Assembly: GCA_018712885.1 (NCBI GenBank)
Contig: DVGE01000011.1
Span: 1-7,811, forward strand
DNA length: 7,811 nt
DNA from: Candidatus Pullichristensenella stercoripullorum
Lineage (GTDB): Bacteria > Bacillota > Clostridia > Christensenellales > Aristaeellaceae
Direction of reading: 5' to 3'
Under the pieces are notes generated by a model. The model made no database searches, had not been told where the DNA came from, and saw nothing but the letters and a program-made list of their open reading frames with translations. Every line of letters begins with the position of its first letter. Within the stretch, counting starts at the first letter, position 1. The position numbers were made by a program, and so were the translations under genes. This document shows, piece by piece, positions 1 through 5,716 of the stretch.

Positions 1-988
1 CCCCTTCGCGCAATTTGCGCAGGGCGACGATGTAGCGCCCGTCGTCGTCGTTGTAGCTGCACGTCACCAGCGTCAAAAGTTGGTCGCCGTACTCCACCTC
101 CACGGGCACGTCGAATACCGAGCGGCCGCGCAGTTTGAGCACGAACAGCTCGAACGACGTTTCATCAAAGACGATCTGGCGCACGTCGAAGTAATGCGCG
201 TCGTCCTCATCCATGGAGGCCTCGAACATGGCGAAAGGCACGTAGAGGGCGTTTTTGTAGAGCGTGTCAAAGCGCACCACGGCGTTTTCCAGCAAAAACT
301 CCCGCTCGCCAAAGGAAGACAATTCCCCGAACATGGTGCCGTTGCGCATGTTGTGGCCGTAAACGATGAGGTTCTCGTCGCTCAAACGGTTGGCGCCGTC
401 CAGGAACAGCGCCCCTTCGCGCGCCTCCTCTCCGGAATAGGCATGGGTGAGGTAGTATTCGTTGTCATTTTCGCGCTGCACCACGGGCAGATCGACGGTA
501 TTTCCGATCATCAGGTAGCCCACTGTGTCCGGGTTGTAGCGCAGAAGCTCGGCGAAGCTCTCCTGCGGCGGCGGCTCCGTGGGCAGGGAAAGGACGATGG
601 TATTTTCGTTCGGCGTCGGCAGCGGTTCGTCCATCACCTGCGGCTCCGGCGTGGGGGAGGGCGTCGTCGTGGGCGATGGAGAGGGCGTCGCCGTGGGCGT
701 GGGGGAGGCGGCGGGGGTCGCTGTCGGCGCCGGAGAAGCCGTTGGCGTCGGGGTCGCCGTAGCCGTCGGTGGCGCGATGGGCGCTTCCGTTTTCAGCGGC
801 GCAGGGGAATACATGGCGCGATATGCCTCGCCCTCACGCCGCACACGCCCCTGGTCGATGTAATAACTGGCCACGTAAGCGGCGCAGGCGAGTATGATGA
901 GCGCGCAGGCCAGGCAGAACAGCTGATGCCGCCGGGCGCGCGGGGAATGGTCGCCCCACATCAGGAGCGCCTTGAGGCGTTTGCGCAT
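1..988 (-). CDS. srtB: Class B sortase, C-terminal end cut by window edge
   Basis: Cysteine transpeptidase of the sortase B family, expected to act on the outer face of the membrane, cleaving a sorting signal and joining the protein to the cell wall. Translating the minus strand from ATG 986-988 gives 329 residues with no stop before the window edge. Residues about 23-42 form one hydrophobic segment after a basic N-terminus (signal anchor). Residues about 65-118 are a Pro/Thr/Ser/Ala linker. The catalytic domain follows from about 145, with His in YGHNM (H212), Cys in TLVTCSY (C310) and Arg in GRYIV (R318), so the His-Cys-Arg triad is complete. Only a few C-terminal residues should be missing. 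The start is supported by GGAGG at 996-1000, 7 nt upstream. The substrate is not visible here. The family call is firm; which sortase B subtype it is cannot be decided. Confidence 0.93.
   Translation of the reverse strand, partial: MRKRLKALLMWGDHSPRARRHQLFCLACALIILACAAYVASYYIDQGRVRREGEAYRAMYSPAPLKTEAPIAPPTATATPTPTASPAPTATPAASPTPTATPSPSPTTTPSPTPEPQVMDEPLPTPNENTIVLSLPTEPPPQESFAELLRYNPDTVGYLMIGNTVDLPVVQRENDNEYYLTHAYSGEEAREGALFLDGANRLSDENLIVYGHNMRNGTMFGELSSFGEREFLLENAVVRFDTLYKNALYVPFAMFEASMDEDDAHYFDVRQIVFDETSFELFVLKLRGRSVFDVPVEVEYGDQLLTLVTCSYNDDDGRYIVALRKLREG
641..775 (-). repeat. Low-complexity Pro/Thr/Ser linker coding stretch in the sortase
   Basis: This stretch encodes about residues 72-116 of the sortase and consists almost wholly of Pro, Thr, Ser and Ala in TPTP/SPTP-like units. 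On the plus strand it reads as irregular GGCGTCG/GTGGGCG repeats. It probably works as a flexible spacer holding the catalytic domain away from the membrane. The repeat units are imperfect, so this is a compositional repeat and not an exact tandem array. Confidence 0.7.
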
Positions 989-1019
989 GCCGTGTCCTCC
1001 AATTCGTTTTCGTTCCTCT

Positions 1020-1048
1020 ATTATAAGCCCTGCGCGCCGGGATTGCAA
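1020..1048 (-). promoter_or_regulatory. Sigma-A-like promoter of the sortase gene
   Basis: On the minus strand, TTGCAA (1043-1048) is followed after exactly 17 nt by a perfect TATAAT (1020-1025). Transcription would start near 1013, giving a short leader that contains the GGAGG ribosome binding site. The -10 match and the spacing make this one of the better promoter calls in the window. Confidence 0.7.
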
Positions 1049-1060
1049 GCGGCGGCGCGC

Positions 1061-1089
1061 GCATACCGCCCTGCCCGGCCTCATATGCT
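1061..1089 (+). promoter_or_regulatory. Sigma-E-like promoter of spoIVA
   Basis: GCATACC (1061-1067) and CATATGCT (1082-1089) are separated by 14 nt. They resemble the mother-cell sigma-E consensus (about kmATATT, 14 nt, CATACAnT) at 5 of 7 and most -10 positions. spoIVA is a sigma-E target in Bacillus subtilis, which fits. There is no good sigma-A promoter facing this way. It is a motif match only, so the exact start point is uncertain. Confidence 0.5.
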
Positions 1090-1122
1090 CAAAACAGCAA
1101 ATCATGGTGGGAGGCGCGTTCC

Positions 1123-2601
1123 ATGGATCAAAGCACATTGTATCGGGACATCGCCGGTCGATGCGAGGGAGATATCTACCTGGGCGTCGTCGGCCCCGTG
1201 CGCACCGGCAAGTCGACGTTCATCAAGCGCTTCATGGAGCTGCTTGTGCTTCCGAACCTGACCGGCGAGCATCGCCGCGAGCGGGCGCAGGACGAACTGC
1301 CCCAGAGCGGCGCGGGCCGGACGATCATGACCACCCAGCCGAAATTCGTGCCCAACGAGGCTGTGGAGATACAGCTGCGCGACGAGGCCAACTTCCGCGT
1401 GCGGCTGGTGGACTGCGTGGGCTACCTCATCGACGGCGTTTTGGGCCTGGACGAGGAGGGGCAGACGCGCATGGTGCGCACGCCCTGGTTCGACCACGAC
1501 ATCCCCTTTGAGCAGGCGGCGGAGATCGGCACCCGCAAGGTCATCCGCGAACATTCCACCATCGGCGTGGTGGTGCTCACCGACGGCAGCATCACCGACA
1601 TCCCGCGCTCAGCCTACGTTGAGGCAGAGGAGCGCGTCATCGGGGAATTGAAGGCGCTGGAAAAGCCCTTTGTGGTGCTGCTCAACTCCACCCATCCGCA
1701 GCAGGCCGACACCCGCCGCCTGCGCGAGAGCCTGGAAAAGCAGTACGGCGTGCCGGTGATGGCCGTGGACGCGCTCAACATGCGCGAAGAGGATATAAAC
1801 GCCCTGCTGGAAAGCGTACTGTTCGAATTCCCGCTCACCGAGGTGCGCATCTCCGCCCCGGCGTGGCTGACGTCGCTGGACGCGGGCCACTGGCTGGCCG
1901 GCGCGGTGCTGGACGCGGTGCGCGCGGCGGCGGGGGAGATGCGCCGCGTGCGCGACCACGCCCTGCTCGGCGCGGCCCTGCGCGCCCTCGACTACACGGA
2001 GGACGCCGCCGTCACCGACATCCGCCTCAATGAGGGCGCCGTCGATTACCGCCTCGCCCTGCGCGACGGCCTGTTCTATCAGGTGCTCGGCGAAGCCTGC
2101 GGGCAGGAGATCAAGGACGAGGAACACCTCTTCGAGCTGATGAAGGTGCTGGTCAAGGCCAAGCGCGAATACGACCGCGTGGCCGGGGCGCTGGAGAGCG
2201 TGCGCTCCACCGGCTACGGGCTGGTCACGCCCTCCATGGAGGAACTGACGCTCGAGGAGCCGGAGATCGTCCGCCAGGGCTCGCGCTTCGGCGTGCGCCT
2301 CAAAGCCAGCGCGCCCTCGCTGCACATGATCCGCGTGGACATAGACACCGAGGTCAACCCCATCGTCGGCACGGAGAAGCAGTCCGAGGAGCTGGTCAAA
2401 TACCTCCTGAGCGGCTTCGAGAACGACCGCGCCGGCATCTGGGATACGGAGATCTTCGGCAAATCCCTCAGCGATCTGGTGCGCGAAGGGCTGGCCAGCA
2501 AGCTCACGCGCATGCCCGAGGATGTGCGCATGAAGTTGCAGGAAGCGCTGAAAAAGATCATCAACGAGGGCACGGGCGGCATGATCTGCATCCTGCTCTA
2601 A
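1123..2601 (+). CDS. spoIVA: Stage IV sporulation protein A (spore coat basement ATPase)
   Basis: SpoIVA is made in the mother cell, binds the forespore outer membrane through SpoVM, hydrolyses ATP and polymerises into the platform on which the spore coat assembles. It is also needed for cortex formation. The 492 residues match the length of the B. subtilis protein. Seen directly: N-terminal MDQSTLYRDIAGRCEGDIYLG, Walker A GPVRTGKST (24-32), sensor-type TIMTTQPKFVPNEAV (67-81), Walker B-like VRLVDCVGY (93-101, D97), a TRAFAC-like VVLLNSTHP strand (184-192), a middle and C-terminal assembly region, and the typical hydrophobic end GGMICILL. ATG 1123 is preceded by GGGAGG (1109-1114) with 8 nt spacing. 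The gene is monocistronic between a sigma-E-like promoter and a strong terminator. Nothing appears truncated. Confidence 0.97.
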   Translation: MDQSTLYRDIAGRCEGDIYLGVVGPVRTGKSTFIKRFMELLVLPNLTGEHRRERAQDELPQSGAGRTIMTTQPKFVPNEAVEIQLRDEANFRVRLVDCVGYLIDGVLGLDEEGQTRMVRTPWFDHDIPFEQAAEIGTRKVIREHSTIGVVVLTDGSITDIPRSAYVEAEERVIGELKALEKPFVVLLNSTHPQQADTRRLRESLEKQYGVPVMAVDALNMREEDINALLESVLFEFPLTEVRISAPAWLTSLDAGHWLAGAVLDAVRAAAGEMRRVRDHALLGAALRALDYTEDAAVTDIRLNEGAVDYRLALRDGLFYQVLGEACGQEIKDEEHLFELMKVLVKAKREYDRVAGALESVRSTGYGLVTPSMEELTLEEPEIVRQGSRFGVRLKASAPSLHMIRVDIDTEVNPIVGTEKQSEELVKYLLSGFENDRAGIWDTEIFGKSLSDLVREGLASKLTRMPEDVRMKLQEALKKIINEGTGGMICILL

Positions 2602-2612
2602 GCCCCAAGATC

Positions 2613-2641
2613 GTGCTCCCGCCGCGCGCGGGAGCGCTTTT
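2613..2641 (+). terminator. Intrinsic terminator of spoIVA
   Basis: GCTCCCGC (2615-2622) pairs perfectly with GCGGGAGC (2628-2635) around a 5-nt loop, and the stem can be lengthened by one wobble and one G-C pair. TTTT follows at 2638-2641. It lies 11 nt after the spoIVA stop and separates it from the darA unit. Confidence 0.85.
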
Positions 2642-2664
2642 GTATGCCCTTTTTATCGCAAAGG

Positions 2665-2693
2665 TTGCGCGCGGGGGCGTTTTGATGTATAAT
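2665..2693 (+). promoter_or_regulatory. Sigma-A-like promoter of the darA-holB-ricT unit
   Basis: TTGCGC (2665-2670) lies 17 nt before a perfect TATAAT (2688-2693). The -35 box matches only in TTG, so strength probably rests on the -10 box. Transcription would begin near 2700, giving a leader of about 25 nt that carries the AAGGAGG site of darA. Confidence 0.65.
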
Positions 2694-2725
2694 ATACGCA
2701 AAGCTCCAAGAAGGAGGAATACGGC

Positions 2726-3055
2726 ATGAAACTCATCATCGCCATCGTACAGGATGAAGATTCCGCCCGCCTGGTGCGCGGGCTGATGGACGGAGGCTAT
2801 GGCGTGACCAAGCTGGCCACCACCGGCGGCTTCTTGCGCTCCGGCAATACCACGCTGCTGGTCGGCGTCGAGGACGAGCGCTTCGGCGGCGCCATGGAAG
2901 TGATCGAAAAGGTCTGCAAGAGCAGAAAGCAGATCGCCACCTCGCCCTCGCCGATGTCCGGCGCCACGGGCGTGTACGTGCCCTACCCGATCGAGGTCGT
3001 GGTCGGCGGCGCGACGGTGTTCGTCCTCAACGTGGAAAAGTTCGTCAAGATCTGA
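2726..3055 (+). CDS. darA: Cyclic-di-AMP receptor DarA (PII-like protein, YaaQ)
   Basis: A small trimeric PII-like cytosolic protein that binds c-di-AMP at subunit interfaces. Its downstream partner is not settled. At 109 residues it is the same size as the B. subtilis protein and resembles it throughout: MKLIIAIVQDEDSARL at the start, the ligand-lining block VTKLATTGGFLRSGNTT (27-43), GVED (47-50), a variable loop with SPSPMSG, then YVPYPIEV and GGATVFVL near the end. ATG 2726 has a strong AAGGAGG (2711-2717) 8 nt upstream. It is the first gene of a probable operon with holB and ricT, the order found in many Firmicutes. The usual tmk before it and yaaR after it are absent here. Confidence 0.96.
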   Translation: MKLIIAIVQDEDSARLVRGLMDGGYGVTKLATTGGFLRSGNTTLLVGVEDERFGGAMEVIEKVCKSRKQIATSPSPMSGATGVYVPYPIEVVVGGATVFVLNVEKFVKI

Positions 3056-3062
3056 ACGGAAA

Positions 3063-3092
3063 CGGCGGGGGACGGCTGTCCTCCGCCGCTTT
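3063..3092 (+). terminator. Hairpin between darA and holB, possible partial terminator
   Basis: CGGCGGGGGAC (3063-3073) pairs with GTCCTCCGCCG (3078-3088) around the tetraloop GGCT, giving an 11-bp stem with a single G-U pair. The T-tract is short (CTTT, then CGGGTCTTT), so termination is probably incomplete and would lower holB and ricT relative to darA. It could instead be an mRNA-stabilising 3' structure. No other promoter for holB was found. Confidence 0.5.
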
Positions 3093-3128
3093 CGGGTCTT
3101 TGCGCGCTGGAAAGGCATTTGACGCGGT

Positions 3129-4070
3129 TTGGAAGTCCAGGGATTTGAGGGCCACGGCCCGGAGATCGAACATCTTTTGCGTTCGGCGCGTGCCGGGCGC
3201 CTTGTGCATGCCTATCTTTTCTGCGGGGCGCGCGGCTGCGGCAAAACGACGCTGGCGCGCTTGCTCGCGCAGGCGCTCTTTTGCGGGGCGGGGGAAGCGG
3301 AACGTCCCTGCGGCCATTGCCCCGCCTGCAAGCGCTTTTTGAGCGGCAACCATCCCGACGCGCGCACCGTCGCGCCCAAGGGCCGCTCCATCGGCGTGGA
3401 CGACGTGCGCGAGCTCATCGACTACCTTTCGCGCCGCCCCTACGAGGGCGGCTGGCACGTCGCCATCCTGGAGCGGGCGGAGAAGATGACGCCCAGCGCG
3501 CAAAACGCCCTGCTCAAAACGCTGGAGAACCCGCCCGAGGACACGGTGTTTTTCCTGCTCACGGAAACGCCGGGAGCGCTTTTGTCCACGGTGCGCTCGC
3601 GCGCGCGCCTCGTGCGCGTGTCGCCGCTCACGCGCGAAGCCTGCGCCGAAGCGCTCGTCCGGCGCGGCGTGGAGGCAAAGCGGGCCGCGCGTCTTGCCGG
3701 CCTTGCCCACGGCTCGGTGGGCCGGGCGCTGGAATTGGGGTCGGACGCGGGCTTCGAAGCGCTGCTCGCCCGTTCGCTCACGTCTCTCGCGGCCCTGAAA
3801 GATCCCGCGTCCGTGGCGGAGGCCGCCGCGCCCTTTTACGAGGAACGCGAGCGGCAGGAAGACCTGCTGGAGATATTTGAGATCATCGGCCGCGACCGCA
3901 TGGCGCTGGAAAACGGCGTCGCGCCGGAGGCGCTCACGGGCGAGGAGCTCGAAAATGTGCGCGTGGACGGCCGCAAACTGCTGCTTTCCGTGCTCGCGGC
4001 GCGGCGGATGCTGTCCGCCAACGTCGCCTGGCCGAACGCGCTGGACGCGCTGTATCTTTCCCTCGTCTGA
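3129..4070 (+). CDS. holB: DNA polymerase III delta' subunit (clamp loader)
   Basis: An AAA+ clamp-loader subunit that helps open the beta sliding clamp and place it on primed DNA in the replisome. The 313 residues show the family plan: GFEGHGPEIEHL (5-16), AGRLVHAYLF (22-31), Walker A GARGCGKTT (33-41), a zinc-binding set C52, C61, C64 and C67, AILERAEKMT in the Walker B place (112-121), NALLKTLENPPEDTVF (126-141) and RSRA (156-159) where the clamp-loader SRC motif sits. The Walker B acidic pair is degenerate and the Cys of SRC is Ala, while the P-loop is intact. The start is taken as TTG 3129 because an in-frame TGA lies at 3120-3122 and the conserved N-terminus begins at once. The only ribosome site, GGAAAGG (3109-3115), is weak and 13 nt away. 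Neighbours darA and ricT support the call. Confidence 0.93.
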   Translation: MEVQGFEGHGPEIEHLLRSARAGRLVHAYLFCGARGCGKTTLARLLAQALFCGAGEAERPCGHCPACKRFLSGNHPDARTVAPKGRSIGVDDVRELIDYLSRRPYEGGWHVAILERAEKMTPSAQNALLKTLENPPEDTVFFLLTETPGALLSTVRSRARLVRVSPLTREACAEALVRRGVEAKRAARLAGLAHGSVGRALELGSDAGFEALLARSLTSLAALKDPASVAEAAAPFYEERERQEDLLEIFEIIGRDRMALENGVAPEALTGEELENVRVDGRKLLLSVLAARRMLSANVAWPNALDALYLSLV

Positions 4071-4114
4071 AAGGGAAAGGCGCGCAAAATAGAAGACTGC
4101 GCCCCGCGCGGGCG
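4056..4114 (+). other. Two hairpins in the holB-ricT gap
   Basis: CTTTCCCT (4056-4063) and AGGGAAAG (4072-4079) pair over 8 bp with the holB stop codon in the loop. A second short stem, CGCCC (4100-4104) with GGGCG (4110-4114), follows. Neither has a T-tract, so they look like mRNA processing or stability structures and not terminators. Transcription probably continues into ricT. Confidence 0.35.
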
Positions 4115-4137
4115 TTGACATAATTGGAGGAGACCGC

Positions 4138-5280
4138 ATGGCAACAGTGATCGGCGTCCGGTTCAAAAAAGCCGGCAAGGTATATTATTTCGACCCCAGC
4201 GACGTTTGGCCCCGCCCGGGCGACAACGTCGTGGTGGAAACGACGCGGGGCGTGGAGCTCGGCGAGGTCGTCACCGGCGCGCGCGAGGTGGCCGACGATC
4301 AGATCGTCGCGCCGCTGAAAAAGGTCGTTCGCGTCGCTACGGAGGAAGACGTGCGCCGCGCGGAGTACAACGAAAAGCGCGAGGCGGAGGCGTTCCGCAT
4401 CTGCCAGGAGAAGGTGGCCAAGCACAAACTGGAGATGAAGCTGGTCAGCGTCGAATACACCTTCGACAACTCCAAGATCATCTTCTACTTTACGGCCAAC
4501 GGCCGCGTGGACTTCCGCGAACTGGTCAAGGATCTGGCCGGCGTGTTCAAAACGCGCATCGAACTTCGGCAGATCGGCGTGCGCGACGAGGCGAAAATGC
4601 TCGGCGGCCTCGGCTCCTGCGGCCGGCCCATCTGCTGCGGCGCCTTCCTGGGCGATTTTCAGCCCGTGTCCATCAAGATGGCCAAGGAGCAGAACCTCTC
4701 GCTCAACCCCACGAAGATCTCCGGTCTTTGCGGCCGCCTCATGTGCTGCCTCAAATACGAGCAGGACTATTATTCCCAGACGCTCAAAAAGCTGCCCAAG
4801 GTGGGCAAGGACATCGTCACCCCGGACGGCGTGGGCGTGCTTGCCGAGATCAACGCCATCCGCGAGCGGGTGAAGGTGCGCATCAAGATCGACGAGGATT
4901 TCGACGTGCGCGAATACGCCATCGACGAGGTGCGCAGGCCCGGCCCGGACGATTCCGCCGCCGTGCGCGAAGCCCCCAAGCCGAAGCCGCGCCGTTCCGA
5001 GCCGGAGCCGGAAGCCCCCGCCGAGGAACAGGGCAAGCGCAAGAAGTACCCCCACCAGAAAGCGCCGAAGAACCTCTCCACGGATCAATTCCTGGAAAAG
5101 CTCAAGACCGACGGCGACAAAAAGAAAGCCGACAAGCCCAAAAAAGAGCGTCCCCCGCGCGAACGTCGCCGCGGCAAAGGCGCCCCCCGCGCCGACAAGC
5201 CCGCGGAAAGCGTCGACGCATCCCCGCAGCCGTCCCCATCCCCCGCCCCAGCGCAGCAGGAGGGGACAGACCAGATATGA
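4138..5280 (+). CDS. ricT: RicT / YaaT, PSP1-domain regulatory iron-sulfur protein
   Basis: RicT joins RicA and RicF in an Fe-S-containing complex. In B. subtilis it supports RNase Y-dependent mRNA maturation and the phosphorelay that leads to sporulation, competence and biofilm. Residues 1-265 look like the family core: VIGVRFKKAGKVYYF (4-18), LGEVV (41-45), the PSP1 region with YTFDNSKIIFYFTANGRVDF (107-126), and the conserved cysteines C161, C166 and C167 (GSCGRPICCG) and C198, C203 and C204 (GLCGRLMCCLKYE). Residues about 268-380 are an added low-complexity tail of Lys, Arg, Pro, Glu and Ala ending in SPQPSPSPAPAQQ, well beyond the roughly 275-residue B. subtilis protein. ATG 4138 follows GGAGG (4126-4130) by 7 nt. 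It is the last gene of the darA-holB-ricT unit and lies before a large terminator. No ricA or ricF is in the window. Confidence 0.95.
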   Translation: MATVIGVRFKKAGKVYYFDPSDVWPRPGDNVVVETTRGVELGEVVTGAREVADDQIVAPLKKVVRVATEEDVRRAEYNEKREAEAFRICQEKVAKHKLEMKLVSVEYTFDNSKIIFYFTANGRVDFRELVKDLAGVFKTRIELRQIGVRDEAKMLGGLGSCGRPICCGAFLGDFQPVSIKMAKEQNLSLNPTKISGLCGRLMCCLKYEQDYYSQTLKKLPKVGKDIVTPDGVGVLAEINAIRERVKVRIKIDEDFDVREYAIDEVRRPGPDDSAAVREAPKPKPRRSEPEPEAPAEEQGKRKKYPHQKAPKNLSTDQFLEKLKTDGDKKKADKPKKERPPRERRRGKGAPRADKPAESVDASPQPSPSPAPAQQEGTDQI

Positions 5281-5327
5281 AAAACGCCCTACTTGTTGAT
5301 AAGGCAAGCGTGCCGAACAATGAGTAG
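5277..5327 (+). other. 16-codon micro-ORF overlapping the ricT stop, encoded in the terminator
   Basis: ATG 5277 overlaps the ricT TGA (ATGA junction) and opens a frame MKNALLVDKASVPNNE ending at TAG 5325-5327. AGGAGGGG (5258-5265) lies upstream, though 11 nt away. Most of the frame is inside the terminator hairpin, so it may be a chance reading of that structure. It is recorded because the stop-start overlap would allow coupled translation. Confidence 0.2.
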
Positions 5328-5340
5328 GGCGCTTTGTTTG
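5285..5340 (+). terminator. Large terminator hairpin after ricT
   Basis: CGCCCTACT (5285-5293) pairs perfectly with AGTAGGGCG (5323-5331). Inside, TTGTT can pair with AACAA (5316-5320), and GGCA (5303-5306) pairs with TGCC (5311-5314) around the loop AGCG. The T-rich tail CTTTGTTTG (5332-5340) follows. It ends the darA-holB-ricT unit. The structure is unusually long and branched for a simple terminator. Confidence 0.75.
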
Positions 5341-5614
5341 GAAAAAACTTGTAGCGATGGCCGGGATCCGACCATAAATGGAAGCAGCCGAAAAACGCCA
5401 GGGAAAAAGACGAGCAGACGCCGCCCAAGTGCCATGGATCCGTGGTCCGATGATGTCATATAAAGAAACATTTGTGTCAGCTGGTCAGAAAAGCAAGGTA
5501 TGTCGCCGTGCGCGTATTGTAGGGGAGGCCCGAGGAAGTATCGCGCCACGTTGCATTTTTACAAATAGCGAGGCGCATACAGTTTTTCGCTGTGTCATGA
5601 AGGGGCGCTTGGGA
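5341..5614. other. Gene-poor, lower-GC intergenic stretch
   Basis: No convincing gene was found on either strand. The open frames here lack ribosome sites, recognisable motifs and the GC-rich third positions of the neighbours. Hand counts give about 50% G+C for 5341-5400 and 45% for 5461-5520, clearly below the flanking genes. Present in it are two nearby GGATCC-containing segments (about 5365-5377 and 5432-5450), an imperfect inverted pair GCGCC (5543-5547) and GGCGC (5572-5576), and CATACAGT (5576-5583), which resembles a sigma-E -10 box without a well-spaced -35. It could be regulatory DNA or the decayed remains of a gene. Confidence 0.4.
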
Positions 5615-5643
5615 TTGCCAAATCCGCCCTGATGCTGTATACT
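5615..5643 (+). promoter_or_regulatory. Sigma-A-like promoter of the dual-HTH regulator gene
   Basis: TTGCCA (5615-5620) and TATACT (5638-5643) each match the vegetative consensus at 5 of 6 positions and are 17 nt apart. Transcription would start near 5650, leaving a leader of about 67 nt before GTG 5717. This also argues against the upstream in-frame GTG at 5654 as the start. Confidence 0.75.
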
Positions 5644-5670
5644 GAAAGCGGGTGTGACACGCGACAAATG

Positions 5671-5699
5671 TGGCAGCATCCTGCCAACCCTGGCAGGAT
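5671..5699 (+). promoter_or_regulatory. Leader with two mutually exclusive hairpins before the ribosome site
   Basis: Three alternating copies of one 6-mer lie here: TGGCAG (5671-5676), CTGCCA (5681-5686) and TGGCAG (5691-5696). The middle copy can pair with the first (6 bp, loop CATC) or, more strongly, with the third, as ATCCTGCCA (5678-5686) with TGGCAGGAT (5691-5699), 9 bp around ACCC. The strong stem ends 2 nt before the GGGAGG ribosome site and has no T-tract. It could control translation as RNA, or serve as a DNA operator for the regulator itself. Confidence 0.5.
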
Positions 5700-5716
5700 A
5701 TGGGAGGCGGATCAGC

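Noticed and set aside
641..775. Repetitive pattern as a possible CRISPR-like array
   Set aside because: The units are short, irregular and in frame with the Pro/Thr linker of the sortase, and there are no unique spacers of even length.
80..1261. A 393-codon plus-strand open frame across the sortase region
   Set aside because: It is antisense to the clear sortase B frame, holds long Arg/Gly runs produced by the Pro/Thr linker read backwards, and matches no motif. It also runs into spoIVA.
4115..4124. Perfect TTGACA (4115-4120) as a promoter for ricT
   Set aside because: The -10 place at 16-18 nt falls on the ricT start codon with no TATAAT-like sequence, so it is probably a chance match.
3934..5307. 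A 457-codon minus-strand open frame opposite ricT
   Set aside because: It is a shadow of high-GC coding DNA with no ribosome site and no recognisable domain, while the plus strand encodes an unmistakable RicT.
4206..5327. A second long plus-strand frame overlapping ricT
   Set aside because: Its Arg/Ala/Gly-rich translation is typical of an off-frame reading in GC-rich genes. Only its last 16 codons, from ATG 5277, were kept as a separate possibility.
5289..5549. Minus-strand 86-codon open frame in the gene-poor stretch
   Set aside because: No ribosome site, no recognisable motif, and it runs into the ricT terminator.
5553..5583. Possible sigma-E promoter GCATTTT with CATACAGT
   Set aside because: The -10 match is good but the spacing is 16 nt instead of about 14-15, and no gene starts downstream before the clear sigma-A promoter at 5615-5643.
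5654..5716. GTG 5654 as the start of the dual-HTH regulator
   Set aside because: It lies about 4 nt from the predicted transcript start, has no ribosome site, and would translate the leader hairpin. GTG 5717 has GGGAGG at proper spacing and begins at the HTH.
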